Part shown: positions 1 to 9,060 of the stretch, in pieces
Layout of the letters: each line of letters begins with the position of its first letter
How positions within the stretch are numbered: the stretch's first letter is position 1
Origin: Nonomuraea typhae
GTDB taxonomy: Bacteria > Actinomycetota > Actinomycetes > Streptosporangiales > Streptosporangiaceae
Direction of reading: 5' to 3'
NCBI RefSeq assembly: GCF_009760925.1
Contig: NZ_VRLV01000022.1
Span: forward strand, 1 to 64,000
DNA length: 64,000 nucleotides
The notes under the pieces: generated by a model
What the model was told of the DNA's origin: nothing
The model's database searches: none
Seen by the model: the letters and a program-made list of their open reading frames with translations, nothing else
Program-made: the position numbers and the translations under genes

Positions 1-95
1 AAAACTCATCATCAAACCACTGTTTGACGAGGTGTTGCATGAGATACTTCATGCACTGGCTTTTAACACACTGTTGAGTTCTCAAGAAACGGACG
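1..95 (-). promoter_or_regulatory. Leader of an rRNA operon (16S gene lies left of the window)
   Basis: Read on the minus strand, this stretch carries GAGAACTCAACAGTGTG (about 75-91), then TTAAAAGCCAGTGC and a short hairpin around TCAAAC/GTTTGA near 13-28. From established knowledge, the GAGAACTCAACAG element with the following AAAAGCCAGTGC is the conserved leader that precedes 16S rRNA in actinomycete rrn operons, where it takes part in antitermination and RNase III processing. The 16S gene should therefore start a few bases to the left of position 1, transcribed leftward. The rRNA itself is not visible, so the call rests on the leader alone. Confidence 0.8.
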
Positions 96-132
96 CGTTT
101 TCCGGCGTTCGTTCGTTTTTCGTTGTGTCGTA

Positions 133-252
133 ATTCTTTCAGCCGTTCCCCGCCGTGTCAAATTGACACTTGCGGGCTGACCTGCGGGAATTTCGACCGC
201 CCCGTTTCCGGGGCAACCCCTCTAACTTACTCTCTCCGAGACCGACAAGCAA
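133..252 (-). promoter_or_regulatory. Candidate rrn promoters (two -35/-10 pairs)
   Basis: Two minus-strand hexamer pairs with 17-bp spacing lie upstream of the rRNA leader. One is TTGCTT (247-252) with TAAGTT (224-229). The other is TTGACA (156-161) with AAGAAT (133-138). Multiple tandem promoters are usual for actinomycete rrn operons. The hexamers are seen; their use is inferred. The rest of 96-431 shows no gene. On the plus strand TAGACT (420-425) lies six bases before the GTG at 432 and would suit a leaderless ptrB transcript. Confidence 0.4.
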
Positions 253-431
253 ATCGATCATCGGAGCAAGCTCGCTACCAGGGGATACCGACCCAGCACA
301 CGCCAGATCCACCTGAGAGAGGTGGATGGTTGCGCCGCACCGCGTCGGCTTTAGAAGATTAGCAGCGCCGCAGACCACTCGGCACACGTTCCGCAACACA
401 GAACGATCACGGCCGAACATAGACTCGCCCC

Positions 432-2480
432 GTGAGCAGCAACATGCCGCCAACGGCGAAGAAGGTCCCTACTGAGCGCTCTCATCACGGCGACACCGTG
501 ATCGACGAATACGCGTGGCTGGCCGACAAGGAAGATCCCGACACGATCTCCTATCTGGAGGCGGAGAACGCCTATCTCAAAGAACAGACCGCTCACCTGG
601 GCGAACTCCAGGAGCAGATCTTTCAGGAGATCAAGGGCCGGACCCAGGAGACCGACCTGTCGGTCCCCAGCCGTAAGGGCGCGTGGTGGTACTTCACCCG
701 CACCGAGGAGGGCAAGCAGTACGCCGTCTCCTGCCGCGTGCCCGCCACCGGCGACACCCCGCCGGAGATCGAGCCCGGCAAGGTCCTCGACCACGAGCAG
801 GTGCTGCTGGACGGCAACGAGCTGGCCGGCGACAGCCCGTTCTTCTCGGTGGGCACGAGCTCGGTCTCCCCCGACGGCACGATGCTCGCCTACTCCACCG
901 ACTACAAGGGCGCCGAGCGCTTCACGCTGCACTTCAAGAACCTGGAGACCGGCGAGACCCTGCCCGACACGATCGAGGACATCTTCTACGGCGGCGCCTG
1001 GTCGGCCGACGGCTCGACGTTCTTCTACACCCGTGTGGACGACGCCTGGCGCCCCCACCAGGTCTATCGGCACACCCTCGGCACCGAGGACGACGTCCTG
1101 GTCTACGAGGAGTCCGACGAGCGGTTCTGGGTCGGCATCGGGCTGACCCGCAGCGAGCGCTACCTGGTCCTCGGCGCCGGGAGCAAGATCACCAGCGAGG
1201 TCAGGCTGCTCGACGCCGCCGCGCCGGCGGGCGAGTTCCGGCTGGTCCGCCCGCGCGAGACCGGCGTCGAGTACGGCGTCGAGCACGCGGGCGACTTCTT
1301 CTACGTCCTGCACAACAAGGACGCGGAGAACTTCGAGCTGGCCACCGCGCCGCTCGATGACCCGGGAACCTGGACGCCGCTGATCGCGCACCGCGAGGAC
1401 ACCCGCCTGCTGGAGATCGACGCCTTCGCGGGGCACTCCGTCGTCCACTTCCGCCGTGACGGCCAGACCGGCCTGCGCGTCCTGCCCAAGGACGCCGAGC
1501 CGTACCAGATCGACTTCCCCGAGCCGATCTACGACGTCGGCCCGGCGGGCAACCCCGAGTTCGAGACCGGGCGGCTGCGCCTGGCCTACACCAGCATGAT
1601 CACGCCGCCCAGCGTCTACGACTACGACCTGGCCATCCACGAGCTGATCCTGCTCAAGCAGCGGCCGGTGCTCGGCGGCTACGACCCGGAGGACTACGAG
1701 CAGGTCCGCGAGTGGGCCACGGCCGGGGACGGCACCCGGGTCCCGATCTCGATCGTGAAGCGCAAGGACGCCGCCAAGCCCGCCCCCACGGTCCTGTACG
1801 GCTACGGCAGCTACGAGACCTCGATCGACCCGAGCTTCTCCGTGGCCAGGCTGAGCCTGCTCGACCGCGGGTTCGTCTTCGCCATCGCGCATGTGCGCGG
1901 CGGCGGTGAGATGGGCCGTCGCTGGTACGAGGACGGCAAGATGACCCGCAAGAAGAACACGTTCACCGACTTCGTGGCCGCGGCCGGGCACATGAAGGAG
2001 GCGGGCTGGAGCAGCAGGCTGATCGCCAGGGGTGGTTCGGCCGGCGGCCTGCTCATGGGCGCGGTGGCGAACTTGGCGCCCGAGCGGTTCGCGGGCGTGG
2101 TGGCCGAGGTGCCGTTCGTGGACGCGCTGAACAGCATCCTCGATCCGTCGCTGCCGCTGACCGTGATTGAGTGGGACGAGTGGGGCGATCCCCTGCACAA
2201 CGCCGATGTCTATGCCTACATGAAGAGCTATACACCGTACGAGAACGTGGACGGGCGAACCTACCCGCCGATCCTCGCGATCACGAGCCTGAACGACACG
2301 CGGGTGCTCTACCACGAGCCCGCCAAGTGGATCGCCAGGCTGCGGGCGACGGCGGCCGGCGGGCCGTTCCTGCTGAAGACGGAGATGGGCGCGGGGCACG
2401 GCGGGCGCAGCGGCCGCTATGACGCCTGGCGCGAGGAGGCTTTCGCGCTCTCCTGGATCATCGAGAGGGGCACCGCATGA
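432..2480 (+). CDS. ptrB: Oligopeptidase B (S9A prolyl oligopeptidase family)
   Basis: A 682-residue cytoplasmic serine peptidase that cleaves short peptides after Arg/Lys, if it behaves like known oligopeptidase B. The N-terminal beta-propeller starts with the typical PPTAKKVP and DEYAWL motifs. The C-terminal alpha/beta-hydrolase domain has the nucleophile in GGSAGG (Ser536), Asp622 in LNDTR and His656 in GAGHGG. Length matches E. coli PtrB. The start is the GTG at 432 (SSNMPPTAKK follows); an ATG lies four codons later. No Shine-Dalgarno precedes the GTG, but a TAGACT -10-like box six bases upstream suggests a leaderless message. The stop overlaps the next gene by 4 bp (ATGA), so the two are probably cotranscribed. 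Confidence 0.93.
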   Translation: MSSNMPPTAKKVPTERSHHGDTVIDEYAWLADKEDPDTISYLEAENAYLKEQTAHLGELQEQIFQEIKGRTQETDLSVPSRKGAWWYFTRTEEGKQYAVSCRVPATGDTPPEIEPGKVLDHEQVLLDGNELAGDSPFFSVGTSSVSPDGTMLAYSTDYKGAERFTLHFKNLETGETLPDTIEDIFYGGAWSADGSTFFYTRVDDAWRPHQVYRHTLGTEDDVLVYEESDERFWVGIGLTRSERYLVLGAGSKITSEVRLLDAAAPAGEFRLVRPRETGVEYGVEHAGDFFYVLHNKDAENFELATAPLDDPGTWTPLIAHREDTRLLEIDAFAGHSVVHFRRDGQTGLRVLPKDAEPYQIDFPEPIYDVGPAGNPEFETGRLRLAYTSMITPPSVYDYDLAIHELILLKQRPVLGGYDPEDYEQVREWATAGDGTRVPISIVKRKDAAKPAPTVLYGYGSYETSIDPSFSVARLSLLDRGFVFAIAHVRGGGEMGRRWYEDGKMTRKKNTFTDFVAAAGHMKEAGWSSRLIARGGSAGGLLMGAVANLAPERFAGVVAEVPFVDALNSILDPSLPLTVIEWDEWGDPLHNADVYAYMKSYTPYENVDGRTYPPILAITSLNDTRVLYHEPAKWIARLRATAAGGPFLLKTEMGAGHGGRSGRYDAWREEAFALSWIIERGTA

Positions 2481-3484
2481 CCTACGAGGCAGACGCCGGA
2501 CGCTACCAGGACCGCATGCCGTACAACAGGAGCGGCAGGAGCGGGCTGAAGGTGCCGGCCGTCTCGCTGGGGCTGTGGCACAACTTCGGCGACGACCGGC
2601 CGATCGAGAACTCCCGTTCCATTCTGCGGCGGGCCTTCGACCTCGGGGTGACGCACTTCGACCTGGCCAACAACTACGGCGTGCCGTACGGCTCGGCGGA
2701 GCGGAACTTCGGCGCCGTCTACGCCCAGGATTTCACGCCCTACCGGGACGAGCTGATCATCTCCACCAAGGCGGGCTACGACATGTGGCCGGGGCCGTAT
2801 GGGGAGTGGGGTTCGCGCAAGTACGTGCTGGCCAGCCTGGACCAGTCGCTGAAGCGCATGGGCCTGGACTATGTGGACGTCTTCTACAGTCACCGTCCCG
2901 ACCCGGAGACGCCGTTCGAGGAGACGATGGGCGCGCTGGACCACGCGGTCCGGTCCGGCAAGGCGTTGTACGCGGGCATCTCCAACTACTCGGCCGAGCA
3001 GACGGTGCAGGCCGCCCGGATCATGCGTGAGCTGGGCACGCCGCTGCTCATCCACCAGCCGTCGTACTCGATGATCAACCGGTGGATCGAGGACGGGCTG
3101 CTGGACGTGCTGGAGGAGGCGGGGATGGGCTGCATCGTCTACTCGCCGCTGGCCCAGGGGCTGCTGACGGACCGGTACCTGAAGGACGTGCCCAAGGACT
3201 CCCGGGCGGCGACCAGCCGGTTCCTGTCGGCCGAGCGGGCGGAGGGCGACCGTGAGCTGGCCGCGAGCCTCAACGAGATCGCGCGGGGCCGCGGGCAGAC
3301 GCTGGCGCAGATGGCGTTGTCGTGGGCGCTCAGGGACCCGCGGGTCACGAGCGTGCTGATCGGCGCGAGCAGCGTGAAGCAGCTCGAGGACAACGTCGCC
3401 TGCGTGAACGGCCCGGCCTTCACCGAGGACGAGCTGGCTCAGATCGACAAGGTCACAGGGCCTCGTGCCGCTGCAACCAGGTGA
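2477..3484 (+). CDS. gpr: Aldo-keto reductase, YghZ/Gpr type (L-glyceraldehyde 3-phosphate reductase)
   Basis: A 335-residue (alpha/beta)8 NADPH-dependent reductase. It aligns along its whole length with E. coli YghZ, which reduces L-glyceraldehyde 3-phosphate and detoxifies methylglyoxal. Matching blocks include LGLWHNFGDD, THFDLANNYG, IISTKAGYDMWPGPYG and LLIHQPSY. The AKR tetrad is present: Asp and Tyr in FDLANNYG, Lys in STKAGYD, His in FYSHRPD. It starts at the ATG that overlaps the ptrB stop. Its 3' end overlaps the convergent flippase-like gene by 32 bp. The family is secure; the physiological substrate here is inferred. Confidence 0.9.
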   Translation: MTYEADAGRYQDRMPYNRSGRSGLKVPAVSLGLWHNFGDDRPIENSRSILRRAFDLGVTHFDLANNYGVPYGSAERNFGAVYAQDFTPYRDELIISTKAGYDMWPGPYGEWGSRKYVLASLDQSLKRMGLDYVDVFYSHRPDPETPFEETMGALDHAVRSGKALYAGISNYSAEQTVQAARIMRELGTPLLIHQPSYSMINRWIEDGLLDVLEEAGMGCIVYSPLAQGLLTDRYLKDVPKDSRAATSRFLSAERAEGDRELAASLNEIARGRGQTLAQMALSWALRDPRVTSVLIGASSVKQLEDNVACVNGPAFTEDELAQIDKVTGPRAAATR

Positions 3485-5906
3485 AGGACGCCCATCCGGG
3501 TAGTACCGGCAGCCAGAAGGTGAGCAGCCGGTAGAGCAGGACGGCCGAGGTGGCGACGGGGCTGGTGACCCCGGCCACCGTCAGGCCGCCGGCGAGCGCG
3601 AGTTCGACCGCGCCCAGACCGCCCGGTGTGGGCGCGGCCGAGCCGATCGCGTTGGCGGTCAGGAAGACCACCGCCACGGCGGTGAAGGAGATGTCGCCGC
3701 CGAACGCCGAGACGCAGGCGTCGAGGCAGGTCACGAAGGCGATCGTGATCATCACGGTGCCGGCGAAGCCCTCGAGCATCTTGCGCGGGGACTGCAGCAC
3801 GTCCAGCAGCCGCGGCAGCACGTTGGAGAACAGCGAGCGCAGGCGCTTGGTGAGCATGCGGCGCAGCGGCGGCACGCCGAGCACCACCACGATCAGCACC
3901 GCGACGGCCAGCAGGGCCAGCACGAGCCCGCGCGAGGGCGTGAAGGAGGTGGCGGTGGCGGAGCCGGTGATGTAGGCGAACAGCAGGAGCAGGCTGATGT
4001 GCGCGATCAGCATGACGAGCTGCGAGGCGCCCACGCTGGCGACGGCGGAGGCGGGCGGGATGCCGCGCTTCTGCAGGTAGCGGGTGTTGATCGCGACGGC
4101 GCCCACGGCCGGCGGCGCGACCAGCTTCACGAACGACGAGGCGAACTGCACCATCACGGTCCGCCACAGCGGCAGCGGCTCGGGCACGAACCCGCGCAGC
4201 ATGAGGGCGGCGGCGATGAAGCTCACGAAGGAGGCGGCCAGCGCCACGATCGACCAGGCCCAGTTGGCCGTGGTGACGACCGTGATCAGGTCGACCTGGC
4301 TCAGCTGGGACAGCAGGAAGTAGGCGGCGAACGCGCTGGCGATGATCGTGATGAGGGTCTTGGGCCGGAAGCGCTCCAGCCGGATCTCCTCGACGTTGGC
4401 CTGCGGCTGGAGCTGCTCGATCTGCTCGCGGATGGCCGACAGGAGCCCCTTGTTCTCCTTGGTGAGCGCGGCCCGGGTCTGCCGGGTGAGCGCGATGCGC
4501 TGGAGCAGCGGCATGGCCGCGGCCAGCGCGTCCTCGCCGATCACGCGGGCGGCCGAGGCGACCGAGCGCTCCGGGCCGACCCGCAGGGCGAGGTAGGTGA
4601 GGAGCTGGACGATGTCCAGGCGCAGCAGCAGGTCGCCGGCGGCGATCTCGCCGCTGCGGGCGTCGGTGAGCACGACCCGGCCGGCGCCGTCCACGTGGAT
4701 GCCGTCGCCGGTGAGCCGCCGGTGCGCCAGGCGCTGCAGGCGCAGCAGCTCCACCTGCTCCCAGATCTGGGCGAGGAGGTCGTCGTCGATCTCGGCGGCG
4801 TCGAGCGCGTCGAGCGGGCGGGTGCTGAGGTGCTCGTAGGCGAGCAGCGCGGCCTCGGTGCCGACCTCGCTGGTGCCGAGCAGGCGCGGCGTCGAGGCGC
4901 CCGCCGCCTGCGCGGCGTAGGCCATGAGCGCCTCGCGCTCCAGCTCGGCGCGGAGCGAGCGCACGGCCCTGCGCCTGGTCTCGGAGTTGAGCCTGAAGCG
5001 CCGCCACAGCCGGTACGGCAGGCCGGCCACCTGCCGGTCGCGGTCGAGGACGGTGACGTCGAGGCTGGTGCCGTCCGCGAGCCCGACGAGGTAGCGGCGG
5101 CTGCCCTGGTGGTCGTCCTCGATGCGGCGGGCGCTGACCGGCTGGAAGGAGAGTTTGCGCAGGGCGGCGATGACGGCGGAGCCGGGTGGCCGCGTGTTGG
5201 GGCTGCCGACGCCGTACAGGGTGCCGTAGCCGATGGCCATGCCCGCCAGGATCGTCACCATCGCGCTGGGCAGGGTCATCTGTTTGCTGGTGAACAGCGC
5301 GAGCACGTCGAGCGCGATGACGGTCCACATCAGCGCGCGCCAGGTGGGCCTTCGTGAGATGCGTACGGCGGTGCTGTAGGCGACGACGGAGGTGAGCAGG
5401 GTGTTGAACGGCTCCACCCCCGGCCGGTCGCCGGTGAGGAGCTGGCGCAGGTCGCCGACGGCGTTGGAGGAGACGACCCATTCGCCGATGAGGAACGAGC
5501 CGACCAATCCGATGATCGCGGCGATGAGGCCCTCTGCCACGCGGAGTCCGTCGCGGTGGAACACGCGTTCGACCGCGAAGGCGGCGGGCACGATCAGCAC
5601 GGCGCCGCCGCTGAGGAAGGAGGCGATGCGGCTGAGCAGGTTGGGCACGAGGTTGGCGCCCTCGGTCACGTCGCCGGCCAGGCCGTTCAGCGTCTGCTTG
5701 GCGACCAGCGACAGCAGCACGACCGCGGCCAGCGCGAGGAGCGTGGCCAGGAAGCGCAGCAGGTCGGAGGGCCGGCGCAGCCGTTGCGGCAGGAGGGGCT
5801 CGACGACGTAGACGTCCCCCTCGGCCGTTTCCTGGCGCGGCTCGATCACGGCCGGCCCCTCTCCTGAGAGGTCCGCCGCATTCTCACGTTCTCTGATTTC
5901 CGCCAC
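3453..5906 (-). CDS. Flippase-like integral membrane protein with kinase-like central domain
   Basis: An 817-residue membrane protein in three parts. Residues about 45-250 hold several transmembrane helices. Residues about 270-480 form a soluble domain reminiscent of ABC1/aminoglycoside-kinase folds, with HRRLTGDGIHVD then VVLTDARSG placed like a catalytic and metal loop. Residues about 495-815 form the lysylphosphatidylglycerol-synthase-type transmembrane (UPF0104, TIGR00374) domain with about eight helices. The usual VAIK lysine is not obvious (VTVLD is found), so the kinase part may be inactive. Such proteins are thought to move lipid-linked substrates; the substrate is unknown. The outermost start is a GTG at 5906, with only a distant GAAGG upstream. 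It lies divergently from the M28 peptidase gene. Confidence 0.8.
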   Translation of the reverse strand: MAEIRERENAADLSGEGPAVIEPRQETAEGDVYVVEPLLPQRLRRPSDLLRFLATLLALAAVVLLSLVAKQTLNGLAGDVTEGANLVPNLLSRIASFLSGGAVLIVPAAFAVERVFHRDGLRVAEGLIAAIIGLVGSFLIGEWVVSSNAVGDLRQLLTGDRPGVEPFNTLLTSVVAYSTAVRISRRPTWRALMWTVIALDVLALFTSKQMTLPSAMVTILAGMAIGYGTLYGVGSPNTRPPGSAVIAALRKLSFQPVSARRIEDDHQGSRRYLVGLADGTSLDVTVLDRDRQVAGLPYRLWRRFRLNSETRRRAVRSLRAELEREALMAYAAQAAGASTPRLLGTSEVGTEAALLAYEHLSTRPLDALDAAEIDDDLLAQIWEQVELLRLQRLAHRRLTGDGIHVDGAGRVVLTDARSGEIAAGDLLLRLDIVQLLTYLALRVGPERSVASAARVIGEDALAAAMPLLQRIALTRQTRAALTKENKGLLSAIREQIEQLQPQANVEEIRLERFRPKTLITIIASAFAAYFLLSQLSQVDLITVVTTANWAWSIVALAASFVSFIAAALMLRGFVPEPLPLWRTVMVQFASSFVKLVAPPAVGAVAINTRYLQKRGIPPASAVASVGASQLVMLIAHISLLLLFAYITGSATATSFTPSRGLVLALLAVAVLIVVVLGVPPLRRMLTKRLRSLFSNVLPRLLDVLQSPRKMLEGFAGTVMITIAFVTCLDACVSAFGGDISFTAVAVVFLTANAIGSAAPTPGGLGAVELALAGGLTVAGVTSPVATSAVLLYRLLTFWLPVLPGWASFTWLQRHEAL

Positions 5907-6058
5907 CGACAGCGATTCTGCACCTTCCGGGCCGGACCGTACGATCTTTGGCCTCTAGTGTCCCCAATCGTCACCTGAGTCAACGCACCGGGTAAGGACT
6001 CGACCAGCGACGACGCGTCTACTCCCGGATCGCGGTCGGCGTTGGCAGGCTCTAGTCC

Positions 6059-7357
6059 ATGATCACTCATGCGATGTTGATCCTGGCTCTTGCCGCGCCG
6101 GGCGAACCACTCGTAGATGCGGTCAAGGTGGACAACGTACTAGGACATCTGCAGGCGTTCCAAGCCATCGCCACCGCTCACGGTGGTACCCGGGCGGCGG
6201 GAACGCCGGGCTACGAGGCGTCTGCGGCATATGTGACCACGCGCCTACGTGATGCGGGTTACACCGTGAAGGTGCAGCCGTTCGCCTTTGACTTCTATCG
6301 GGAGCTGGCTCCGGCGGTGCTGGAGGGCGGGCGGCGGTTCCCCGGTGTGAGCACGCTGAGGTTCTCCGGCAGCGGGGAGGTGAACGCGCGGCCGCAGGCG
6401 GCGGGCGCGGGCTGCGTGGGCAGGGACTTCCGTGACTTCCCCGCCGGGCGGATCGCGGTGGTTCAGCGGGGTACGTGCACGTTCGCGGTGAAGGCGGGCA
6501 ACGCGGTCGACGCGGGGGCGGCGGCACTGATCGTGGTCGATCAGAAGGGCCCGTTCGAGGGAAGTGCGGGCGTGCCGCAGCCGATCCCGGTGGTCGGGGT
6601 GCCGGGCGAGGTCGGTACGGAGGTGTCGGCGCTGAAGCGGGTGCGGCTGGTGACCAGGACCCAGAGCGAGCAGCGGATCACGCACAACGTGCTGGCGGAG
6701 ACCCGGGGCACGGGCCGGGTGGTGATGGTCGGGGCGCACCTGGACTCGACGCAGCACGGGCCGGGCATCAACGACAACGGCTCGGGCAGCGCGGCGATCC
6801 TGGAGCTCGCGCTGCGGGCGGCGAAGCCGGGCTCGGCGTTGCGGCGGCCGGTGCGCTTCGCCTGGTGGGGCGCGGAGGAGCTGGGGCTGCTGGGTTCCAC
6901 GCACTACGTGCACAACCTGCCGGAGACCGAGCGGAAGCGAATCGGCGCCTACCTGAACCTCGACATGATCGCCTCGCCGAACCACACGTTCGGGGTCTTC
7001 GACGGCGACGACTCCGAGCGCAGGGGCGCAGGTCCGGGGCCGCAGGGGTCGGCGCGGGTGGAACGGGCCTTCGAGCGTTTCTTCCGCGGGCGCGCGCTGC
7101 CGTTTCAGCCGGTCGATTTCACCGGCAGGTCGGATTACGCGCCGTTCGCCGCGGCCGGCATTCCGGCGGGCGGGTTGTTCACCGGCTCCCAGGCGAAGAA
7201 GACCGGCAAAGAGGCCCAGGTCTTCGGCGGTACGGCGGGCCGTCCGCTGGACGCCTGCTACCACCTGGCCTGCGACACGCTGGAGAACGTGAACACCGAG
7301 GCGCTGGAGGTGACGGCCGACGCCGTCGCGGCGGCGGTTTCCACCCTGGCCGCATAA
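6059..7357 (+). CDS. M28 family metallo-aminopeptidase with PA domain, exported
   Basis: A 432-residue zinc aminopeptidase of the Streptomyces aminopeptidase S type. A short hydrophobic N-terminus (MLILALAAPGEP) looks like a signal sequence. The region around residues 115-190 is a protease-associated insert (VQRGTCTFAVKAGNA). The catalytic core shows the two-metal ligands: His/Asp in GAHLDS, Asp in GINDNGSG, Glu-Glu in WGAEELGLLG, Asp in YLNLDMI and His in CYHLACDT. The start is the ATG at 6059, with a second ATG at 6074 that would trim five residues. It is paralogous to the next gene, 90 bp downstream on the same strand; the two probably arose by tandem duplication and act on extracellular peptides. 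Confidence 0.88.
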   Translation: MITHAMLILALAAPGEPLVDAVKVDNVLGHLQAFQAIATAHGGTRAAGTPGYEASAAYVTTRLRDAGYTVKVQPFAFDFYRELAPAVLEGGRRFPGVSTLRFSGSGEVNARPQAAGAGCVGRDFRDFPAGRIAVVQRGTCTFAVKAGNAVDAGAAALIVVDQKGPFEGSAGVPQPIPVVGVPGEVGTEVSALKRVRLVTRTQSEQRITHNVLAETRGTGRVVMVGAHLDSTQHGPGINDNGSGSAAILELALRAAKPGSALRRPVRFAWWGAEELGLLGSTHYVHNLPETERKRIGAYLNLDMIASPNHTFGVFDGDDSERRGAGPGPQGSARVERAFERFFRGRALPFQPVDFTGRSDYAPFAAAGIPAGGLFTGSQAKKTGKEAQVFGGTAGRPLDACYHLACDTLENVNTEALEVTADAVAAAVSTLAA

Positions 7358-7446
7358 GAATTCCGGGGCAACATCTTCCCCAATAACCCCGCTTCAGTTT
7401 ATTTTTCACGCAATCGGGGGATCGTTCCACTTCACCGAGGAGCTTT

Positions 7447-9003
7447 ATGCGTCGTCGCCTGTCCGCAGGCGTGCTGGGTGCGGCCGCGCTCGCACTCGTC
7501 ACTCCGTTGGCTCTTTCCGCTCCCGCCTACGCCGACCACGGCCGCGATCCGGCCCGCAAACTCGTCCAGGACGTCAAGGGCCGGCATGTCGAGCGGCACC
7601 TGAAAGTCCTTGACCTGATCGCCAAGGTCAACGGCGGCACCCGCGTCTCCAGTACCCATGGGTACAACCTGTCGCGTGACTACGTGGCCACGCTGCTGCG
7701 CGCGGCCGGCTACAAGGTGACGGTCCAGCCGTTCGAGTTCACCTTCGACGGCTACCGGACCAAGCCGGTGCTGGAGCGGGTCTCGCCCAGCCCCAAGACC
7801 TACAAGAACGGGTTCTTCAACGACTACGTGGCGATGGGCGACTCCCCGGCGGGCAGCGCGTCCGGGACACTCCAGGCCGTGGACCTCGTGCTGCCGCCGA
7901 CCCCGGCGCCGTCGTCCACCTCGGGCTGCGAGCCGGCCGACTTCGCCGGCTTCACCCGGGGCAACGTCGCGCTGATGCAGCGCGGCACCTGCAACTTCGC
8001 GATCAAGGCGAAGAACGCGCAGGACGCCGGGGCCAGCGCGGTGATCGTCTTCAACGAGGGCCAGCCCGGCCGCACCGACGTGGACCTCAACCCGACGCTC
8101 AGCGACCCGTCGATCACCATCCCGTCGTTCTTCACCAGCTTCGCCACCGGCTCGGAACTGGCCGCCACTCCAGGCACCACCGTGAAGCTGAACTGGGACC
8201 CGATCGTCGAGCAGCGCACCACCTACAACGTCATCGCCGAGTCGCGCGGCGGCCGGGCCGACAACGTGGTGATGATGGGCGCCCACCTGGACAGCGTGCA
8301 GGAGGGGCCGGGCATCAACGACAACGGCTCGGGCACGGCCGGCGTGCTGGAGGTGGCGCTCCAGATGGCCAAGTACCGGCCGGTCAACAAGGTGCGGTTC
8401 GGGTTCTGGGGCGCCGAGGAGTTCGGGCTGCTGGGCTCCAAGCACTACGTGACCTCGCTGAGCCAGGAAGAGAAGAACAACATCGGCCTCTACCTGAACT
8501 ACGACATGATCGGCTCGCCGAACTTCGTCTACCAGGTCTACGACGGTGACGGCGACGCCTTCGGCGTGCCGGGTCCGGAGGGGTCGGCGCAGCTGGAGAA
8601 GGACTACCAGGCGTTCTACGGCTCGCGCGGCCTGCCGTACAAGCCGAGTGAGTTCGACGGGCGCTCGGACTACAAGGCGTTCATCGACGCCGGCATCGCG
8701 GGCGGCGGCCTGTTCACCGGGGCCGAGAAGAAGAAGACCGAGGAGGAGGCCAAGCTCTTCGGTGGTACGGCGGGCATTCCGTACGACCCGTGCTACCACG
8801 GTGAATGCGACACGATCAAGAACATCAACGGGACCGCCCTGGACGTGAACGCGGACGCGATCGCGACGCTGGCGGCGAAGTACACCTACGACAAGGCGGC
8901 GCTGGACGCCATCCACAAGCCGGGGGCGCCGCACACGCCGCCCGCGGCGGCCCGGATGGCGGCGAAGGTCGCGCACGACGACGTGCCCTCGGCCGCGAGC
9001 TGA
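7447..9003 (+). CDS. Secreted M28 family metallo-aminopeptidase with PA domain
   Basis: A 518-residue paralogue of the preceding gene with a clear Sec signal peptide (MRRRLSAGVLGAAALALVT, cut after APAYA). A PA domain (LMQRGTCNFAIKAKNAQDA) is followed by the M28 catalytic core: GAHLDS, GINDNGSGTAG, WGAEEFGLLGS, YLNYDMIGSPN and CYHGECDT supply the zinc ligands. Compared with its neighbour it has a longer PA region and a C-terminal tail of about 40 residues rich in Ala and Pro. GAGGAGC sits 4-10 bases before the ATG. A strong hairpin terminator follows the stop. Confidence 0.92.
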   Translation: MRRRLSAGVLGAAALALVTPLALSAPAYADHGRDPARKLVQDVKGRHVERHLKVLDLIAKVNGGTRVSSTHGYNLSRDYVATLLRAAGYKVTVQPFEFTFDGYRTKPVLERVSPSPKTYKNGFFNDYVAMGDSPAGSASGTLQAVDLVLPPTPAPSSTSGCEPADFAGFTRGNVALMQRGTCNFAIKAKNAQDAGASAVIVFNEGQPGRTDVDLNPTLSDPSITIPSFFTSFATGSELAATPGTTVKLNWDPIVEQRTTYNVIAESRGGRADNVVMMGAHLDSVQEGPGINDNGSGTAGVLEVALQMAKYRPVNKVRFGFWGAEEFGLLGSKHYVTSLSQEEKNNIGLYLNYDMIGSPNFVYQVYDGDGDAFGVPGPEGSAQLEKDYQAFYGSRGLPYKPSEFDGRSDYKAFIDAGIAGGGLFTGAEKKKTEEEAKLFGGTAGIPYDPCYHGECDTIKNINGTALDVNADAIATLAAKYTYDKAALDAIHKPGAPHTPPAAARMAAKVAHDDVPSAAS

Positions 9004-9013
9004 GGACGTGATG

Positions 9014-9048
9014 GAGCGCCCCGGGATGTTCTCGGGGCGCTCTTTCGT
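9014..9048 (+). terminator. Rho-independent terminator after the M28 pair
   Basis: GAGCGCCCCG (9014-9023) pairs perfectly with CGGGGCGCTC (9033-9042) around a nine-base loop, followed by TTTCGT. It ends the M28 transcript and insulates the oxidoreductase gene that starts only 13 bases later. Confidence 0.85.
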
Positions 9049-9060
9049 AAGCTGTCCAAC

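Noticed and set aside
123..453. Short reading frames on both strands between the rrn leader and ptrB
   Set aside because: They cross promoter DNA, have no ribosome site and no protein-like composition.
351..2399. 682-residue minus-strand reading frame opposite ptrB
   Set aside because: It is the GC-driven shadow of oligopeptidase B: Arg/Val/His/Gly-rich, no domain motifs, while the plus strand has a full catalytic triad.
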